A DNA stretch of 64,000 bases from Heterodera schachtii. Its lineage: Eukaryota; Nematoda; Chromadorea; Rhabditida; Heteroderidae. Location: positions 771,516 through 835,515 of the forward strand of contig SIJG01000030.1 in NCBI GenBank assembly GCA_023374025.1, given 5' to 3'. Of this stretch, positions 1-12,472 are shown in pieces. A program made the position numbers and the translations under genes. Each line of letters begins with the position of its first letter. Within the stretch, counting starts at the first letter, position 1. Under the pieces are notes generated by a model. That model did not search any database. It was not told the origin of the DNA and saw only the letters and a list, made by a program, of their open reading frames with translations.

Positions 1-3000
1 TCTGTTTTTGAAAGCCATTCTGTGCTGGGACAGTATACATTTTAATTTTCTTGAATTTCTTTATCTTCAGTTCATCCAAATTTACAATATATTAATTTTT
101 TGTGATTTTCTTTTGATTATTTACTTGTAATAGTTTATTAACAATTAGTAAATTTTCAGATTTTTTTTATATATTAGTTTTATTAAAAAAGTTATAAATT
201 TTTTAAGAATATTCATTTTTCTATCATTTTAATTTAATAATTTAGATTTTATATAATAATTTATTATTTTTAAAACTATAAAAATATATTATCTTTTCAA
301 CAAAAAAAAAATTATTTCGTTTTAAATGTCGGATAGGTTTCATTCTAATGTTAGCTCTTTTTATACATATTTCTTTCTTTCATTATACTTTTATTACTTT
401 TTAATCTTTTAAAATTCTTTTACTTTTAATTTAATTTATCTATGTCAATTTTTAACTGCATATCTTTGAACCATTCTTGTAGTATATACATTATATTTAT
501 TTTTAATTTTATGATATTAATATTTATTCATTTATTTTTAAAGAATTTATTTTTGAATGTATCATTTAAGTTTGAAAATGAAAATTATTTTTAAATGCGA
601 GTGTTCTTTAATGATTTAGTATTTTTTGTGTTTGGACGAAAGTAATTGAAAAAATATTTTAGGTTATTTAAAACTCATGTGCATTTGTTGCGCTAACCTT
701 GATTATCCTAATCCTTTTCATTTAATAATCGGTAATTTAGGGTTCATTAGAAATTATTAAAAATATATTTATAATTTAATTGTTTTATTTTTTTAATATT
801 TTTCGAATTCATATTATTCATGACCAACGCCTCATCAATTTTCACGATTTGTTCTATTTGAATTTGTTAAGGAAAAAATAATTACGTTTGGAAAATTCGA
901 TCACCGCTCTTCTTGAAAAACTCATAATTTTATTTTTTTATATATATTTAAAAAATTATTTTATTTCCGATAATTTCTATTAAAATTCTTCTTCAAATTA
1001 CATTTAATATTACATTATGATAATAATTTTGCAAATTTAAAACATTCATAAATATTTTGGTAATATTCGAAATTTATGTAATATAAGTTTTTCTTTATTT
1101 GACTCCGTCCAAGGTCAGCAACACTTACGCACAAACGACTAAGTTTAATATATTTATGTTTTTTCATAAGATTATTTTATTTTTTAGTTTAATTAGTAAT
1201 TTTTTTAAATTTAAACATAATTAATTATTTTATTAAAAAATTTATAATAAAAATTTGAGATACTTTAAAAGGATTTAAATTCTATTTTAATTTATCGGTC
1301 TATTGTATAAAATTAAACAAAACCCATAATTATATTTGGATTATTATAAGGCGTTAAAGCAAAGCATTCATTTAAATTTAATTGATTATTTTTTTATATT
1401 TTCTAATTTATTAAGCAAAAAAAGTGCTAAGAAAAAAATTAAGTATTAAAATTTTATTTTATAAAAACTGATATTTCGATCATTAAGAATTTCTTATTTT
1501 TATTTTTAATTTTTTGTTTAAATCGGTTTGGTTTCTGTTAAAATTTTCTTATTTGTAGCGACACAATAAGATTTGAAATATCTTGGATCATTAGGCATAT
1601 AGATATAATTAATTAAACCGTTCTCATAGAATTAATATGTTTATATTGTTGAGATAATAGAAAAGTTTATTAACACGTGTTCAAGACTCTTCGATGATTT
1701 TTGCTAATTAACACCGCAGATCAATTTCATAATCATTATGGATTTTAAATTTTTTAATGATTGCTCTTTTTATTTGACTGTAATTGTTTATAAAAAGGCA
1801 AATTTAATTGGAAAATATTATTGTTTCACATAATTATTACATGCATTTATTACTGCTTTGTATTTATAAATTAGTTATTTCATTTTATTCAAATATAACT
1901 CTTTAAAAACATTAAAATATAATAATTTTTTTCGGGTAAAAATGCTAATTAATATTCAATATTTTCTTTTTTATCACTTTTTACATCCATTTTCTTTCCG
2001 AGAAATTCTTTTTATTGTATTATTATTTTTTACCTTAATCATTTGAGACTTTATTGTCTTTTATTTTTTTTTAAAGCTTCTGATAATATTAATTTTCATA
2101 ATTGATTGAAATTTCTTTTCCCTTCAATAAATTTCTTTTATATAATTTATAATGACTGATGAGTGAATCTCTTCATTAAATTAATTTTCTATTCAGACTT
2201 GACGATATAATGAAAATTTTTGTTTATTCTATTTCAAATTCTATCGGTGACAGTTAATTGACCAAGAAATCTTCGCGTTGCAAATGGATTTTCTATTTCT
2301 TATAAAATCATTTTTTAAAGTTGTATTGCTAATATTTCATTTTAGTTTACGTTTTTTTAAATTTTATTTTGTATTATTGATGAAATCATAGATTGTATCT
2401 TTGAATTATTAAATTTTTATTTCACATATGCTATTATTTTAAATTATTTAATTACACTGTGGAAGCATTAGAAGATACTACTCGTACCCGATTAGATACC
2501 AGAGTCTAACTCAACGCATTTATTATTAGCAATTCCTTGAATTTTATATTAAAATATTATGATCTATTTCGCTTGTCGAGTTTTTTCTATTTCCATAATT
2601 CAAAAGTTATAAGCGGAAATCCGCAAAAGTAATCATTTGGAACGATTATTATTATAACTTTGTTTGTTTGGGTTTTTTAATGTTTTGAATGAATATTAAC
2701 GCTTCTAATTTATTTGTACTAGCAAAATATTAAATTTTTGTTTTGTGTTCTACAATGTTATTTTCATTTTTAAAATTCTTAATCATCTAATCTTATTTTA
2801 AATAGTTATTTTAATTTTTTGTTTTTTTAATTACAAATTTTTCTTTTTGTGGCAGTGGAATTGAATAATGAACGTAATTGATTTAATTCCTTTTATGACT
2901 TCAACTATCTTTTATTATAATATAATATGGCATTTAATGATGTTTATTTCAATAATTGTCTTATTCCATAAAAATAAATTAACAGACTTAAATTTGTATT

Positions 3001-3159
3001 AATTTACGTTAAATAAATTATCTTTAATACGCAATAAATTATAAGTTATTTACACACTAAATGGTGCAGGCCTGTGTCTATTACTGGACCTGTTTCAGTG
3101 CAATGTTGTTGATGTGCATTTTTATACATGTTATTTAATTTTATATCATATTTAATTCA

Positions 3160-3275
3160 GTATTTGTGTTGTGCTTAAGCAGATTTAGCTTCATATTTCT
3201 TGTCCTTCTTCGAATGAGTCGTTTTTGGTTTCTTGCAACCAGGTATGGCCAAATTAATTTTTAATTTGAAATACA
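3160..3275 (+). repeat. Degenerate direct repeat, partner near 26845-26960
   Basis: Both places carry the same order of words: a TCAGTATTTGTGTTG-like start, an AAGCAGATTT segment, CATATTTCT, then a GCAACCAGG or GCAGCCAGA segment followed by A/T-rich sequence. Indels separate the words, so the copies are old. Both are in the same orientation. No terminal inverted repeats or target-site duplications were seen. Confidence 0.45.
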
Positions 3276-3555
3276 TTTTTCTGTGATTACGTTTCATAAT
3301 TTGATTTATTATAATAAGTTTATAATAAAATTTACACTTCTTAAGCATGTAATATGGGTAAGATTTTGTCTAAGAATCGTTCATAAATCAGAGAGACATA
3401 TTGATAATTTTTGCATCATTAATATTTTTGTAAAATGATTTAAACTCTTGTTGTCGGTTTCATAATCGCTGTTGTCTTATTTTATTTTTACTAAAGCGTT
3501 TTTTGTATTTTCTTTTTCATGTTGCCTTCAAATTTTATTTGTTTATTTTATCTTT

Positions 3556-3600
3556 TATGCCATTTGGAATTGTTAAGGCTTTAATTTTTTTGTGGCGATG
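3556..3600 (+). repeat. Dispersed ~50-bp conserved box, copy 1
   Basis: The block begins TATGCCATTTGGAATTG and continues through TTAAGGCTTTAATTT to a GTGGCGATG-like end. Near-identical blocks occur at 15725-15780, 53334-53390 and 59547-59605, all on the + strand. The surrounding sequence of copies 1 and 2 is not alignable by eye, so this short core is better conserved than its context. What it does is unknown. Confidence 0.55.
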
Positions 3601-4359
3601 AATATTTTATTACTTACTGATAGTTCTTTTCGTATTTATCAACAGTTTCTTATTATTAATAAAATTTCTTTTTTTCTAAAACTTCTGCAGTGATAATTTT
3701 TTCTCATAAAATTTTTTATGTTTCAACTGCAGCATAAATAATTTTATTAATTTATTTTAATTTTTCCAAATTAATATTTTAGGTATATTAATGCTGCATT
3801 CATTAATGTAACATGTATCGTCCGGTGTTCGGATATAGCAAAGGAACTTCTTCTTCTTTTTCCATTGAAACGGTTTGATTATAGAAATATTTTCAATCTA
3901 ATTAATTATATTTTATTAATCTTTAATAAGTTTGTTTTTATTATAAGGCTTTACTTAAACAGAAGGATTATTTTCTTATTCCCTAAATTGTAGAATAAAT
4001 TTTTAATAAATATACATATTCCAACAAAATAATTTCATATTTTATTGATCTTAACGTTTTCAATATTTTTTTTTCTTGTTAAAGATAAACCTTATTAATA
4101 ATTTTTAATTTGAATTTTTTCGTACAATTATTATCTCAAGTTTTTTTAATTATACATTTTAATTCCTAATTTCTTATTTTCATTTATGCCAATGTTTTCA
4201 CAGCATTTTATATGGAGCCGAACTACATTTTTTAATTTTATTAAATTAGATCCTTTCTTGGATGAAAATCTATAATCATTTCTATTTACCTTGTATACTT
4301 TTTTTACTTTATATTCGATATATGTACGGTTTATGTCATGTCAAAATAGGCAATTATCT

Positions 4360-4498
4360 ACCAAAATGTATATATTTTACCAAAATGTATATATTTTATG
4401 TACTGCCTATTTTCCCATTTTTAGCACCTATTTTTGTTTTTTAAGAAGCTAAAACCTAACTATTTTGGCAGTTTTTGCAATTAAAAAAATATCAGCCC
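4360..4498 (+). mobile_element. 3'-end fragment of the hAT-like non-autonomous repeat
   Basis: The words ATTTTCCCATTTTTAGCACC, AGCTAAAACCTAACTATTTTGG and CAGTTTTTGCAA match the last ~100 bp of the element at 25194-25778 in order and orientation. The 5' part is missing and the terminal bases have decayed. It is a relic. Confidence 0.5.
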
Positions 4499-6549
4499 TA
4501 CTAATAATTTTTGAAAATTTATTATTTTAATCAGATGCTGATTAATTTTTATCTCAAATTTTTAAAAAAGAAAAATTGCAACGAATCGGATAAAATATAA
4601 TGCCTAAAAAGCAGCTTCTTTTTTATAATTAAACAAAAATTTTCTTGTTTAGGCTTTTCTTTTGCTATTTACTAAAATGAAGAATAAAACCAAATATTTT
4701 GGACAGGGAAGTTTTTGTTAGCTATCTTTGCTTCAGTTCGTTTTTAGTGTAAATTTTTGATGTTTTTAAAAAGAAAAAATTAATACCATGTTTTCAAATT
4801 AATAATTTAATAGAATATTTAAATTTAATTTAAGAAACAACCAAATTGGAACAGCTAATCAAATATTTTTTTTACATCTCATCTTTCTATTCTTGCTATG
4901 TTTATAGACCAATAATAATAATTTATCATTTTAATTGTATAAAAATAGATCTTTAATTTAATTTTTGTGTTCATATTTTTTTTGATGTTTACCAATTTGA
5001 TTTTTTCTGCACTATTCTATTTATTTATAATAAATAGAAATTTAAATATTTTTTCATTTAAGTTTTTAAGGTATTTTTATTGATCTATAAATAAGATGCA
5101 TCTTGCATTTGGATAAAATTTTATCGCTCGACATTTTTAGTGTCGTCCCTTCGGTAATTGTTTTTCTATAAATTTAAATAAATGTTTTGCTTCTTTTGTT
5201 TTATTGTAATTAAAAATAATCGTGAGGCATGAAGGGATCGCCGAGCAGATTCGTGTAATATAACTTGATTTTTTAAGTAATTTAAATTTTATTATTTTTA
5301 AATTTAAAAAAATGATAGTTCTGTGATTCACACATGATAATAATTTCAATGGTATTTATCAATCAATCTTTTTTTCATTAATAAAATTTTGTTTTATTTT
5401 CCAATGCTCCCAAAGTGACATTATAAAATTTAGATAAAATAAATTATTTAATTATTTTTCTTTCCTTGACACTGAGCTGTGTAATTTCAAGGTATTGAAG
5501 TTTTGGGTTTTTAAGTTAATTTTTCTGATTTTATATTTCTTGAAATTTAACCTTAGTTTTTTCAATTATATAATTAAAAAATTCGAAATGTTTTTTAAAG
5601 CTTTTAAGGAAGTTTTTTTGAAGATTAACTTTTTTTTTAAATAAAATTCCGAAGATCGCGTAGGTCGCGACGATATATTAAATGGACTATAATATTTACG
5701 GTTTTTTATTTAAAATTATTCACATTTTTAATATATTTAGCTTTTCATTTACTATAATTTTCCTATACAAAGTTTCTTAATTAAAATCGGTAATTTGGTA
5801 CTGTTACTTATTTTATTTCATTCATTTTAATTAGCGCATACAAAGGAATTTAAAATAATAAAAATTAATTTTAAATAATTTAATCGTATTAGAATTTAAT
5901 AGTATATAAAAATCGTTGACTGATTAATGGTTATAAGGAAAATTTATTTTATAGTGTAAAGTTGCATTTTTCAAATAACTAAATGTAGATTCTAGATGGA
6001 TTAATTTTTAGCTATTTATAAATTACTTGCTCCACTAAAAAGCACATTTTATAATAATATTAATTATAATTAAAGTTGTATTAAATCTAAACAAAAGAAA
6101 TAATTTTGGTATGCTTTTCATAAAGATTTAAAAAGCCTTTTAAGGTAAAATGTTAATTATCCTTTTTCAATTAGAGCAGCCATTCATATTATTTTCAAAC
6201 AATTCCCAATTTGTTTGCTTTGTATGTCGATGAAACAGTATTTATCTTTTAGTTTTAGAAATTTTAATTTTCAAACCATCAAAATTCTTGTAGTTGTTTA
6301 TCAGAATTTTGAAATGGTTTAGGACTTAATATTGAATTAATAGCTATCGAAAGATGCCAAGTTGTCTAGCTTTATAAAAAAATTTGACATGACTTTTAAA
6401 ATATACACTCGAAAATATTTACTTTTATTAAAAATAACAATATGCCTCATATTACTCAGTTGATTAGTTTTGTAAGTTGTTTTTTTTTTACAAATTGTAA
6501 GTAATATTTCCCATTTTTAGTCATTTTAGTGTAAATTTTTGATTAAAGA

Positions 6550-6732
6550 TTATAATTTGTTTAATTTACTAATTATTTGAAAGAATATTTGTTTGACTTT
6601 CGACATTTTGTAATAATTTGTTAAAATAATTTTTCTTGGCATGGTGTCCTCAATAAATTTTGTTGCTTCACTCATGCTTCCGTTTATTAAATCAAGATAA
6701 TTTATTAATAAAATTCGTCGTTTTGTATACAA
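6550..6732 (-). pseudogene. Protein-like relic frame in the 5-10 kb array
   Basis: A 60-codon minus-strand frame contains the peptide motif GSMSEATKFIEDTMPRK. A related motif, KEAKHLFKFIEKQLPKGRH, lies in the minus frame at 5137-5349, and GSMKEVLTIGIPRQ lies in the frame at 7805-8152. The shared pattern is roughly acidic-A, then F-I-E, then (L/M/I)-P-(K/R). This suggests these are decayed copies of one coding unit, perhaps a repeated exon or a transposon gene. No start codon, splice site or family could be assigned with confidence, and low-complexity composition could inflate the resemblance. Confidence 0.3.
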
Positions 6733-7804
6733 ATTGATTGGTCTTTATTAATTTACTTAATTATGTTTTGTGTACCTTAAGTACCAGCTGGAAAGATGAA
6801 ATTTTGGTACAATGTGATAATTTTGCTTAATCCATATACACAAATTTTTGCAGTTAAAATATTTTCATATATTAGTTAGTTTCGTTGAAAATTAAAGGTA
6901 ATTTTAAAGATTTATTTTTCAATGATATTTATTGTTTTTTCTTTTCATGATTAATAAAAAAATAATTACAGATGGAATTTATAATAATATTTTTAATGTA
7001 ATTTATTTTTAATTCTTTACTTTTTGGAAATCAAACCAAGACATGGAGTAAGCTATTTTATTAAAGCAAACATTGTAATATAAAATAAAATTTAATTGAT
7101 TCTTCGCTTCGCTAATTGTTCTTATATAACTCTTGGTTAATCATTTTTAATTCGTGTTGCATTTGTTTAAAATAGAAGATGAATTTTTTACATGTCTTTT
7201 AAAATGTACACTCATAAAATAGTTACATTTCTATAAAAATATAACAATATGCCTCATATTACGCAGTAGATTAGTTTTGTAAGTTGTTTTGTTTTTACAA
7301 ATTGTAAGTAATATTTTCCACATAGATACTATAAATAATATTTTTTACTCATTTTAGTGTAAATTTTGATTTTACTTGCCAAAGACCCTGTGTTTGCTTA
7401 ATTCCACATGGATGTTTCTTAATAATTTAATGGCATTTTGGACTTTATAACGCTTTTACTAACAATTAATTGTCAAAAATTTGATTTTTCTAGAAAAATT
7501 CATTTTTATTTGCTTTACGTATAAATATTATTTTTTATTTTTGGGCAGCTCACATAATACTAAAATTTCGCAAATATTTTTATATTTTTGGTCTTCCGTC
7601 AAAAAGCTGTGTATTGATCTAGAATCAATATGTAAAAACAATTATTTATTCTGAATCTTATTGCTTAATTTAATTCACACATAATATAAATATATTTTCA
7701 TCATGATTTAAATGCTTTCTTAAAATTAAAGGTAATTTTAATTTTTGTTTTACAAATTTTAAATTAATTATTTATTTTTCCATAAATATAAACCAGACTG
7801 GAAT

Positions 7805-8152
7805 TCAATTATTTAATTTATTGCATTTTTTCTTGTATTTTTTCATATGTGATGCTATTTTTTTATTGTATTTGCTTATGAAAAATATAAATTTTAATTT
7901 TTTATATTTTCTCGGAAACATCACTTTAGAAGAATTATCAATTGTCCATAACTTAATTTTTCTGTTTATATCATTAAATATTTTTATCCTGCTTTCTTGT
8001 CTCGGAATACCTATCGTCAACACTTCTTTCATGGATCCTTTCATGAATATTTTGTGGTTTAATTCAAAAAAATTTATTTTATGACGAATGAAGGAATACA
8101 TTTTTTGTTTCAATATAAAAATGAGTTCACAATTTGCATGAGCGCAATCCAA
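7805..8152 (-). pseudogene. 115-codon minus-strand frame, possible coding relic
   Basis: The frame is long for DNA this rich in A+T, where stop codons are frequent. It is lysine/isoleucine-rich with a central motif GSMKEVLTIGIPRQESR that resembles motifs in two neighbouring frames of the array. The corresponding DNA is partly repeated near 9815-9930, where the frame is broken. A shorter + strand frame overlaps at 7821-8084 and is probably a shadow. I do not recognise a family. A decayed mobile-element gene is the simplest reading. Confidence 0.3.
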
Positions 8153-8712
8153 AGAAAAATAAAATTAATAAAAATTAATTTATTTAAACAACTACAATTG
8201 TAAAACGCGTTCAGGTAAAAAGTTAATATTTCGCTATTTATAATTTATTTACTCCTCTAAAAGAACATTTTATAATAATAATAAATAATTAAAGTTGTCT
8301 TTAAACATAAGCAATAAGAAATAATTTGGTATGCATTTCACAAAATAAAAAGTTAACTTATCCCTTTTTAAATTTATTCATATTAATTTTCAAACAATTC
8401 ACAATTTGTTTGCTTTATATTTTTTAATCTTTGAAATTTAACATTTTCAAACCTTTAAAAGCTCTATTTATTGTCTATCTGAATATATAATTTAATAAAA
8501 TAAAAAATATAATAATATGCCTCATATTACTCAATAATAACCTAAATAAACATACAGAGATATTGTTTGGATTATTATTAATTACTTTTATTTAATTTAA
8601 ACTCATTTTCCAACATAAATAAATAAATCTTTAGTTTAAAATAAAAATAAAAACATATAACTTGGCAATTTCATTTAATAGAATCTTAGTTATTAGAAAA
8701 TTACATCAAAAG

Positions 8713-8814
8713 TCAAAAGTAGCCATTATGGGCTGAGATACATGCGTCCAAACGCTTCCGAAAATTAACCAAAATGTCCGCACCTTTTTTTTCGGTAATT
8801 TCGTCCCAGGTCAG
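8713..8814 (-). pseudogene. C-terminal tail of a Tc1/mariner-type transposase (relic)
   Basis: A 33-codon minus-strand stretch reads LTWDEIT..., ILVNFRKRLDACISAHNGYF, then stop. Spacing and sequence resemble the extreme C-terminus of Tc1/mariner superfamily transposases (W-x-x-I, then a loop, then R-x-x-x-C-I-x-x-x-G-x-F/Y-stop). The upstream frame is broken by two stop codons, but a GC-richer, T-poor segment continues to about 8960, consistent with more transposase in shifted frames. The catalytic DDE/D residues are not identifiable, so this is an inactive fragment. The family call rests on memory of the C-terminal signature. Confidence 0.5.
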
Positions 8815-8960
8815 AGAAAATTTTTACCATTAAACGCCATTGTAACAGCCAAAATCAGTGTTAATTGTTCCGACAGAAGGTATACACTATAAAAAAACAC
8901 CAAAAGGAGCCATTTACACCAGTCCGTGATTAACTTTTTACGCAAAATAAATCCGTCTCC
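8815..8960 (-). pseudogene. Probable further transposase relic, frames broken
   Basis: This segment is clearly less T-rich than its surroundings and adjoins the transposase tail. Minus-strand translation gives short protein-like runs in more than one frame, such as MAPFGVF in one and TMAFNGKNF in another. No continuous frame exists. No terminal inverted repeat was found at either side. Confidence 0.3.
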
Positions 8961-10214
8961 TTTATATAAAAATATATAATCATAGGTATTTATATTTACT
9001 ATTTATATTTTTGTTTATCATATTAATTTTTGTTAAATTATTTTTGTAATTTTTCATTATTTATATAAAATATCTTTTGTTCATATTCATTCAAATATTT
9101 TGTTTCATTCTCGTCCTCGAGATCTTTATTTTTTTATGCAAAGGGTTCAGTTGACCTTCGTGTAATATTTGCGGTTATGAATTTTATTTCATGACGAATT
9201 AAGAATATTTATCTTTTTTCATTATTTATAAATAAATATAAAATTATTTCTGGAAGCAATATTTTATTTTCTGTTTTATAATTTTTAAATTTTATTAAAC
9301 AATGAAAATAATTTTATTCAAAGTATCTAATTACTTTACTTCAACATTAAAAATAATTTTTTGAATCATTTTTTCTTTGAAATATATTTTTTATGATTAT
9401 TGTTCATTTTATATTTAAATAATTTATTTTTATTACATGAGCACGAGCACATATTATTTTGTGTATTTTTGGTTATGTGCAAATTATCATTTTTTGTACT
9501 TATTTTGCTTTTAATTTATTATAATTTGAAAGATTGTTTTTTAATGTTAAAAAATTATGGATAAAATAGATTAAAAAAAATTAATACATTTTCTGTGTTT
9601 TAATATAAATACGTATTTTTAGCAATTGTGTTTTGTACTATTTTTTAAAATTTATACTTTGTATTGCAATGATTTATAAAAAACTAATTAAATTAGTTTA
9701 GGAAATGATATTTTTCAATTTTATTATTTCACATAATTTGAAGAATTCTTATAATTGCTAATATCACCATTAGTTTTTAAAAGATTTACCAATTATTTAT
9801 TACTTTACTGCCTTTTATTCATATCATTAAATATTTTATCCAGCTTTCTTGTGTCCGAAAGATTTCGTCAACCCCTTATAAAATAAAATTTTGTTTTATG
9901 ACGAATGAAGACAATTATTGTTTTGTTTCAAATTTATAGTTTGTATTGCAATGCTTTATAAAAAAAACGAGTTAAAGTTAAATTAGAAAAATGATATTTT
10001 TCAATTTTATCATAATAATTATTGCTGCTTTTTTTATTAACAAAATTACCTATATAAAATAAAATATTATTTTTAAATGTGTATTTTAATTATCTTTACT
10101 TTTTAATCAAAGCTAATTTCAAATAAGGTCTCGTGATCTTTGTTTGGCGTTTTTTTTAATTTTATCTATAAAAAGCATTCATTAGTGCTTTATATATCGG
10201 TGATGCACGAACCT

Positions 10215-10850
10215 CGCGGCTTTTATTTTTAGAGCCTAAAAAGCCTAAAATTTTTTGAAAGGACCTATTTTTGCCTATTTTAGAGTTTTGCCCAAAATTT
10301 GTTAATAAAAATGCAATAAAAACGAAAAATACACTCCTAAGAATGGATTGAAAATTTTTTACAAAAATGCACCCCTAAGAAATGAAAAATTTTCTCAAAA
10401 ATCGTCTTAAAATTTTTTTTTGACAACGTAATTTATCAATTATAATATTTTTAAAATAATTTTTGAAATTTGTTTCTAATCATAATTTTAAAAACTATAT
10501 TTTACAAAAGTCCTTTTTAACTGTCATAAAAAATGTTAAATAATAAGAATGTTTCACCCACATCAAATAAACTGCAAGTTTGGGTATAATTATTATATTC
10601 ATCTTTTTTACTATTTATATTTTAATCCAAGGTACTAGCGGTTTTACTTAAAAATTCCTATTTATTTTGTGATATTTTTTATTTTTTATTCGGCTTAAAA
10701 AGACCAATAGTTTATTTTTATTTTTTCTTGTTGACAAAGCAATTTTGGTCTTTTGAATTTTTTGAAAGTTTATTTCTAGGGGTTTCATTTTTGTATAATT
10801 ATTTTGATACCAAAAAGTAAAAAATAAATATTTTAGTGACATTAAGATAA
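10215..10850 (+). mobile_element. hAT-like non-autonomous repeat, copy with ends lost
   Basis: From TTTTATTTTTAGAGCC onward this aligns with 12598-13068: AAAAAGCCTAAAA, GGCGTTTTGCCCAAAA-like words, AATGCAATAAAAACGAAAAA, CACTCCTAAGAAT, then a shared tail with GGTACTAGCGGTTTTACTT and TTTTAGTGACATTA. The 12.6-kb copy lacks about 165 bp present here (around 10393-10548). No terminal inverted repeat survives on this copy. The tail frames (for example the minus frame at 10648-10842) are low-complexity. Confidence 0.55.
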
Positions 10851-11712
10851 AGTACTTTCTGACTAAATGACATTATAACTTATTTTCTTTTTTCTTTTCA
10901 AATAATGAATAAATAATTTTTTTTTAATTTTATAAATCCAAATGATTTTTTTAGTTTATATTTAAGCAGATTTAATTAATGCTTTATGTATAATGGTTGA
11001 ACCTCGCGGATTTGGAGCTCATTTTCCTTTTGTAACGTCAATGGGCTAATGGCTTTGTCGTAAATGTGCTCTGATTTTTTAAATATTATTTCATAATCAG
11101 CAGTGAAAGATTTTTCAATTTAATTAAAGTTTTTCATTCATGCTTTTAAATTTTATGTTGAATTGAAAAAATAAAATTGTCTTTTTATTATAAGATTTTT
11201 ATTAAAACGGAAGGAACTATCTTCTTTTATTGATGCTATTGCAAACCAAAATTTGTAGAAATAATAATAATATATCTCAGCAAATTAAAGTATATTTTTT
11301 AATGATTAAAATTTTTAATATTTTATTTGGTTAATAATAGGCGCTAGTTCATATTCAAATTGTGGCTGTTTAAAATTCCTTATTGCAAGTTTATTGATTT
11401 TTAATTTCTAATAATTTTTTATATTTATATTTTCACGAGTTTAGCTTTTTCAATGTATTATCTAATTTATTTTAAATTGAAGTTGTTAGATTTTTATTAT
11501 GAAGTTTATTATAATTTATTAACAAGAAGCCAATGGTTGACTTTTTAAAATCTTATAGTTTTACTGATTAAGCCTTTAACTTTTTTTATTATTAATAATG
11601 TTTGTTGTGGTGGGAAGGGGATCATTGGGTTTGTCGAGCAGCTCGCGCACTATTTTTTAATTTAAATATTTAAAATTATTAATTTTTTTGTTGAAAACCC
11701 AAGTCTGATGAA

Positions 11713-11756
11713 CAGTGGGTGTGTGGTCAGTTTTTCGGCCAGGTGCCCCTCCACTG
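11713..11756 (+). other. GC-rich hairpin islet, possible structured RNA or relic exon
   Basis: In a T-rich background this stretch can fold: CAGTGG pairs with CCACTG at the ends, then after an internal loop TGGTC pairs with GGCCA around the loop AGTTTTTC. The GC-rich islet spans about 11697-11780 and is also open in one + frame and one minus frame, so a relic exon is an alternative. I found no second copy in the window. The function is unknown. Confidence 0.3.
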
Positions 11757-12472
11757 CCTCCTCGTTGAGAAGTGCCTATTATTCTCTTAACTTTTAGAAA
11801 AATATTATATAATTTCTAAATATAAATATAAGTTATTTCAATTTGCTTTTATCTCATAAATTGAAGATTTTTATATTTTTCATAATTGTTAAAATTATAG
11901 TCTTTGATTCTGAATTTTTTAAAAATAAATCATAATTTCTTTTTTATTCATATTTTTTTGTTTAATTAATTTCTTGCATTTAGAATGGTTTTATCATTAG
12001 ACCATAACATTAGTAAAACTAAGAAAATTTTAATTATTTTATAAATAAATATAATTTTATTTCTCTTTTTTTTTTGTTTTTCGCTATTGGGATTCTCCTT
12101 TAATCTTTATTAACAATAAGAGAAAGTTTTTTTTAAATTTAGATCCGTTTTAGAAATGAGTTGCGCACTCCATGTTTGAATCGGAAGAAGATCATGTACT
12201 TGCTTGTTTCGAGAAATTATTTTTTGTATCATTGATTATAAATATTTTTTAGTTTATTCAGCTTGGTTTCTTTTGAAAATAATAAAAATTTTCTAAACAT
12301 TTTAATATGGACGTAATTTTTTGTTTTCAAATTACATGTTATTTCACTAAATATAAAATAAAAATAACATTATGTTTTGTTAGTATAAACCAATGTTTTT
12401 TATTCGCTTTTGTATGAATATTATGCAATTTACTAAATTATAAAAATATATTTTTCGACGAAGAGTCATGAC

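Larger units (their letters stand above)
1..5080. other. T-rich gene-poor sequence with scattered decayed repeats
   Basis: I see no supportable gene here. The + strand is visibly richer in T than A in the lines sampled. Short frames are leucine/phenylalanine-rich products of poly-T. The segment holds one copy of a dispersed block near 3556-3600, a block near 3160-3275 that recurs near 26845-26960, and a 3' fragment of the hAT-like repeat near 4360-4498. It could be intergenic or a long intron of a + strand gene. Confidence 0.6.
5080..10030. repeat. Array of mutually similar degenerate repeat blocks
   Basis: Several blocks recur two to five times in the same orientation within about 5 kb. Block A is at about 6001-6240 and 8212-8425 (GCTATTTATAAATTA-like start, TTTGGTATGC, CAAACAATTC..AATTTGTTTGCTTT). 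Block B is at about 6400-6545, 7195-7375 and 8495-8540, with the shared word CAATATGCCTCATATTAC. Block C is at about 7960-8125, 9150-9215 and 9815-9930, with TGACGAATGAAG or a variant. Block D is at about 9632-9730 and 9925-10020, with TTTGTATTGCAATG. The pattern fits old tandem duplication of a unit of roughly 2 kb followed by decay, better than independent transposition. Confidence 0.6.

Noticed and set aside
2155..2190. CTGATGA followed by a short stem, resembling a hammerhead ribozyme core
   Set aside because: The required GAAA after stem II is TAAA, and no stem I/III or cleavage triplet could be placed.
2489..2503. Word GATTAGATACC, as in small-subunit rRNA
   Set aside because: Only 11 bases. 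The flanks do not match bacterial, mitochondrial or nuclear small-subunit rRNA.
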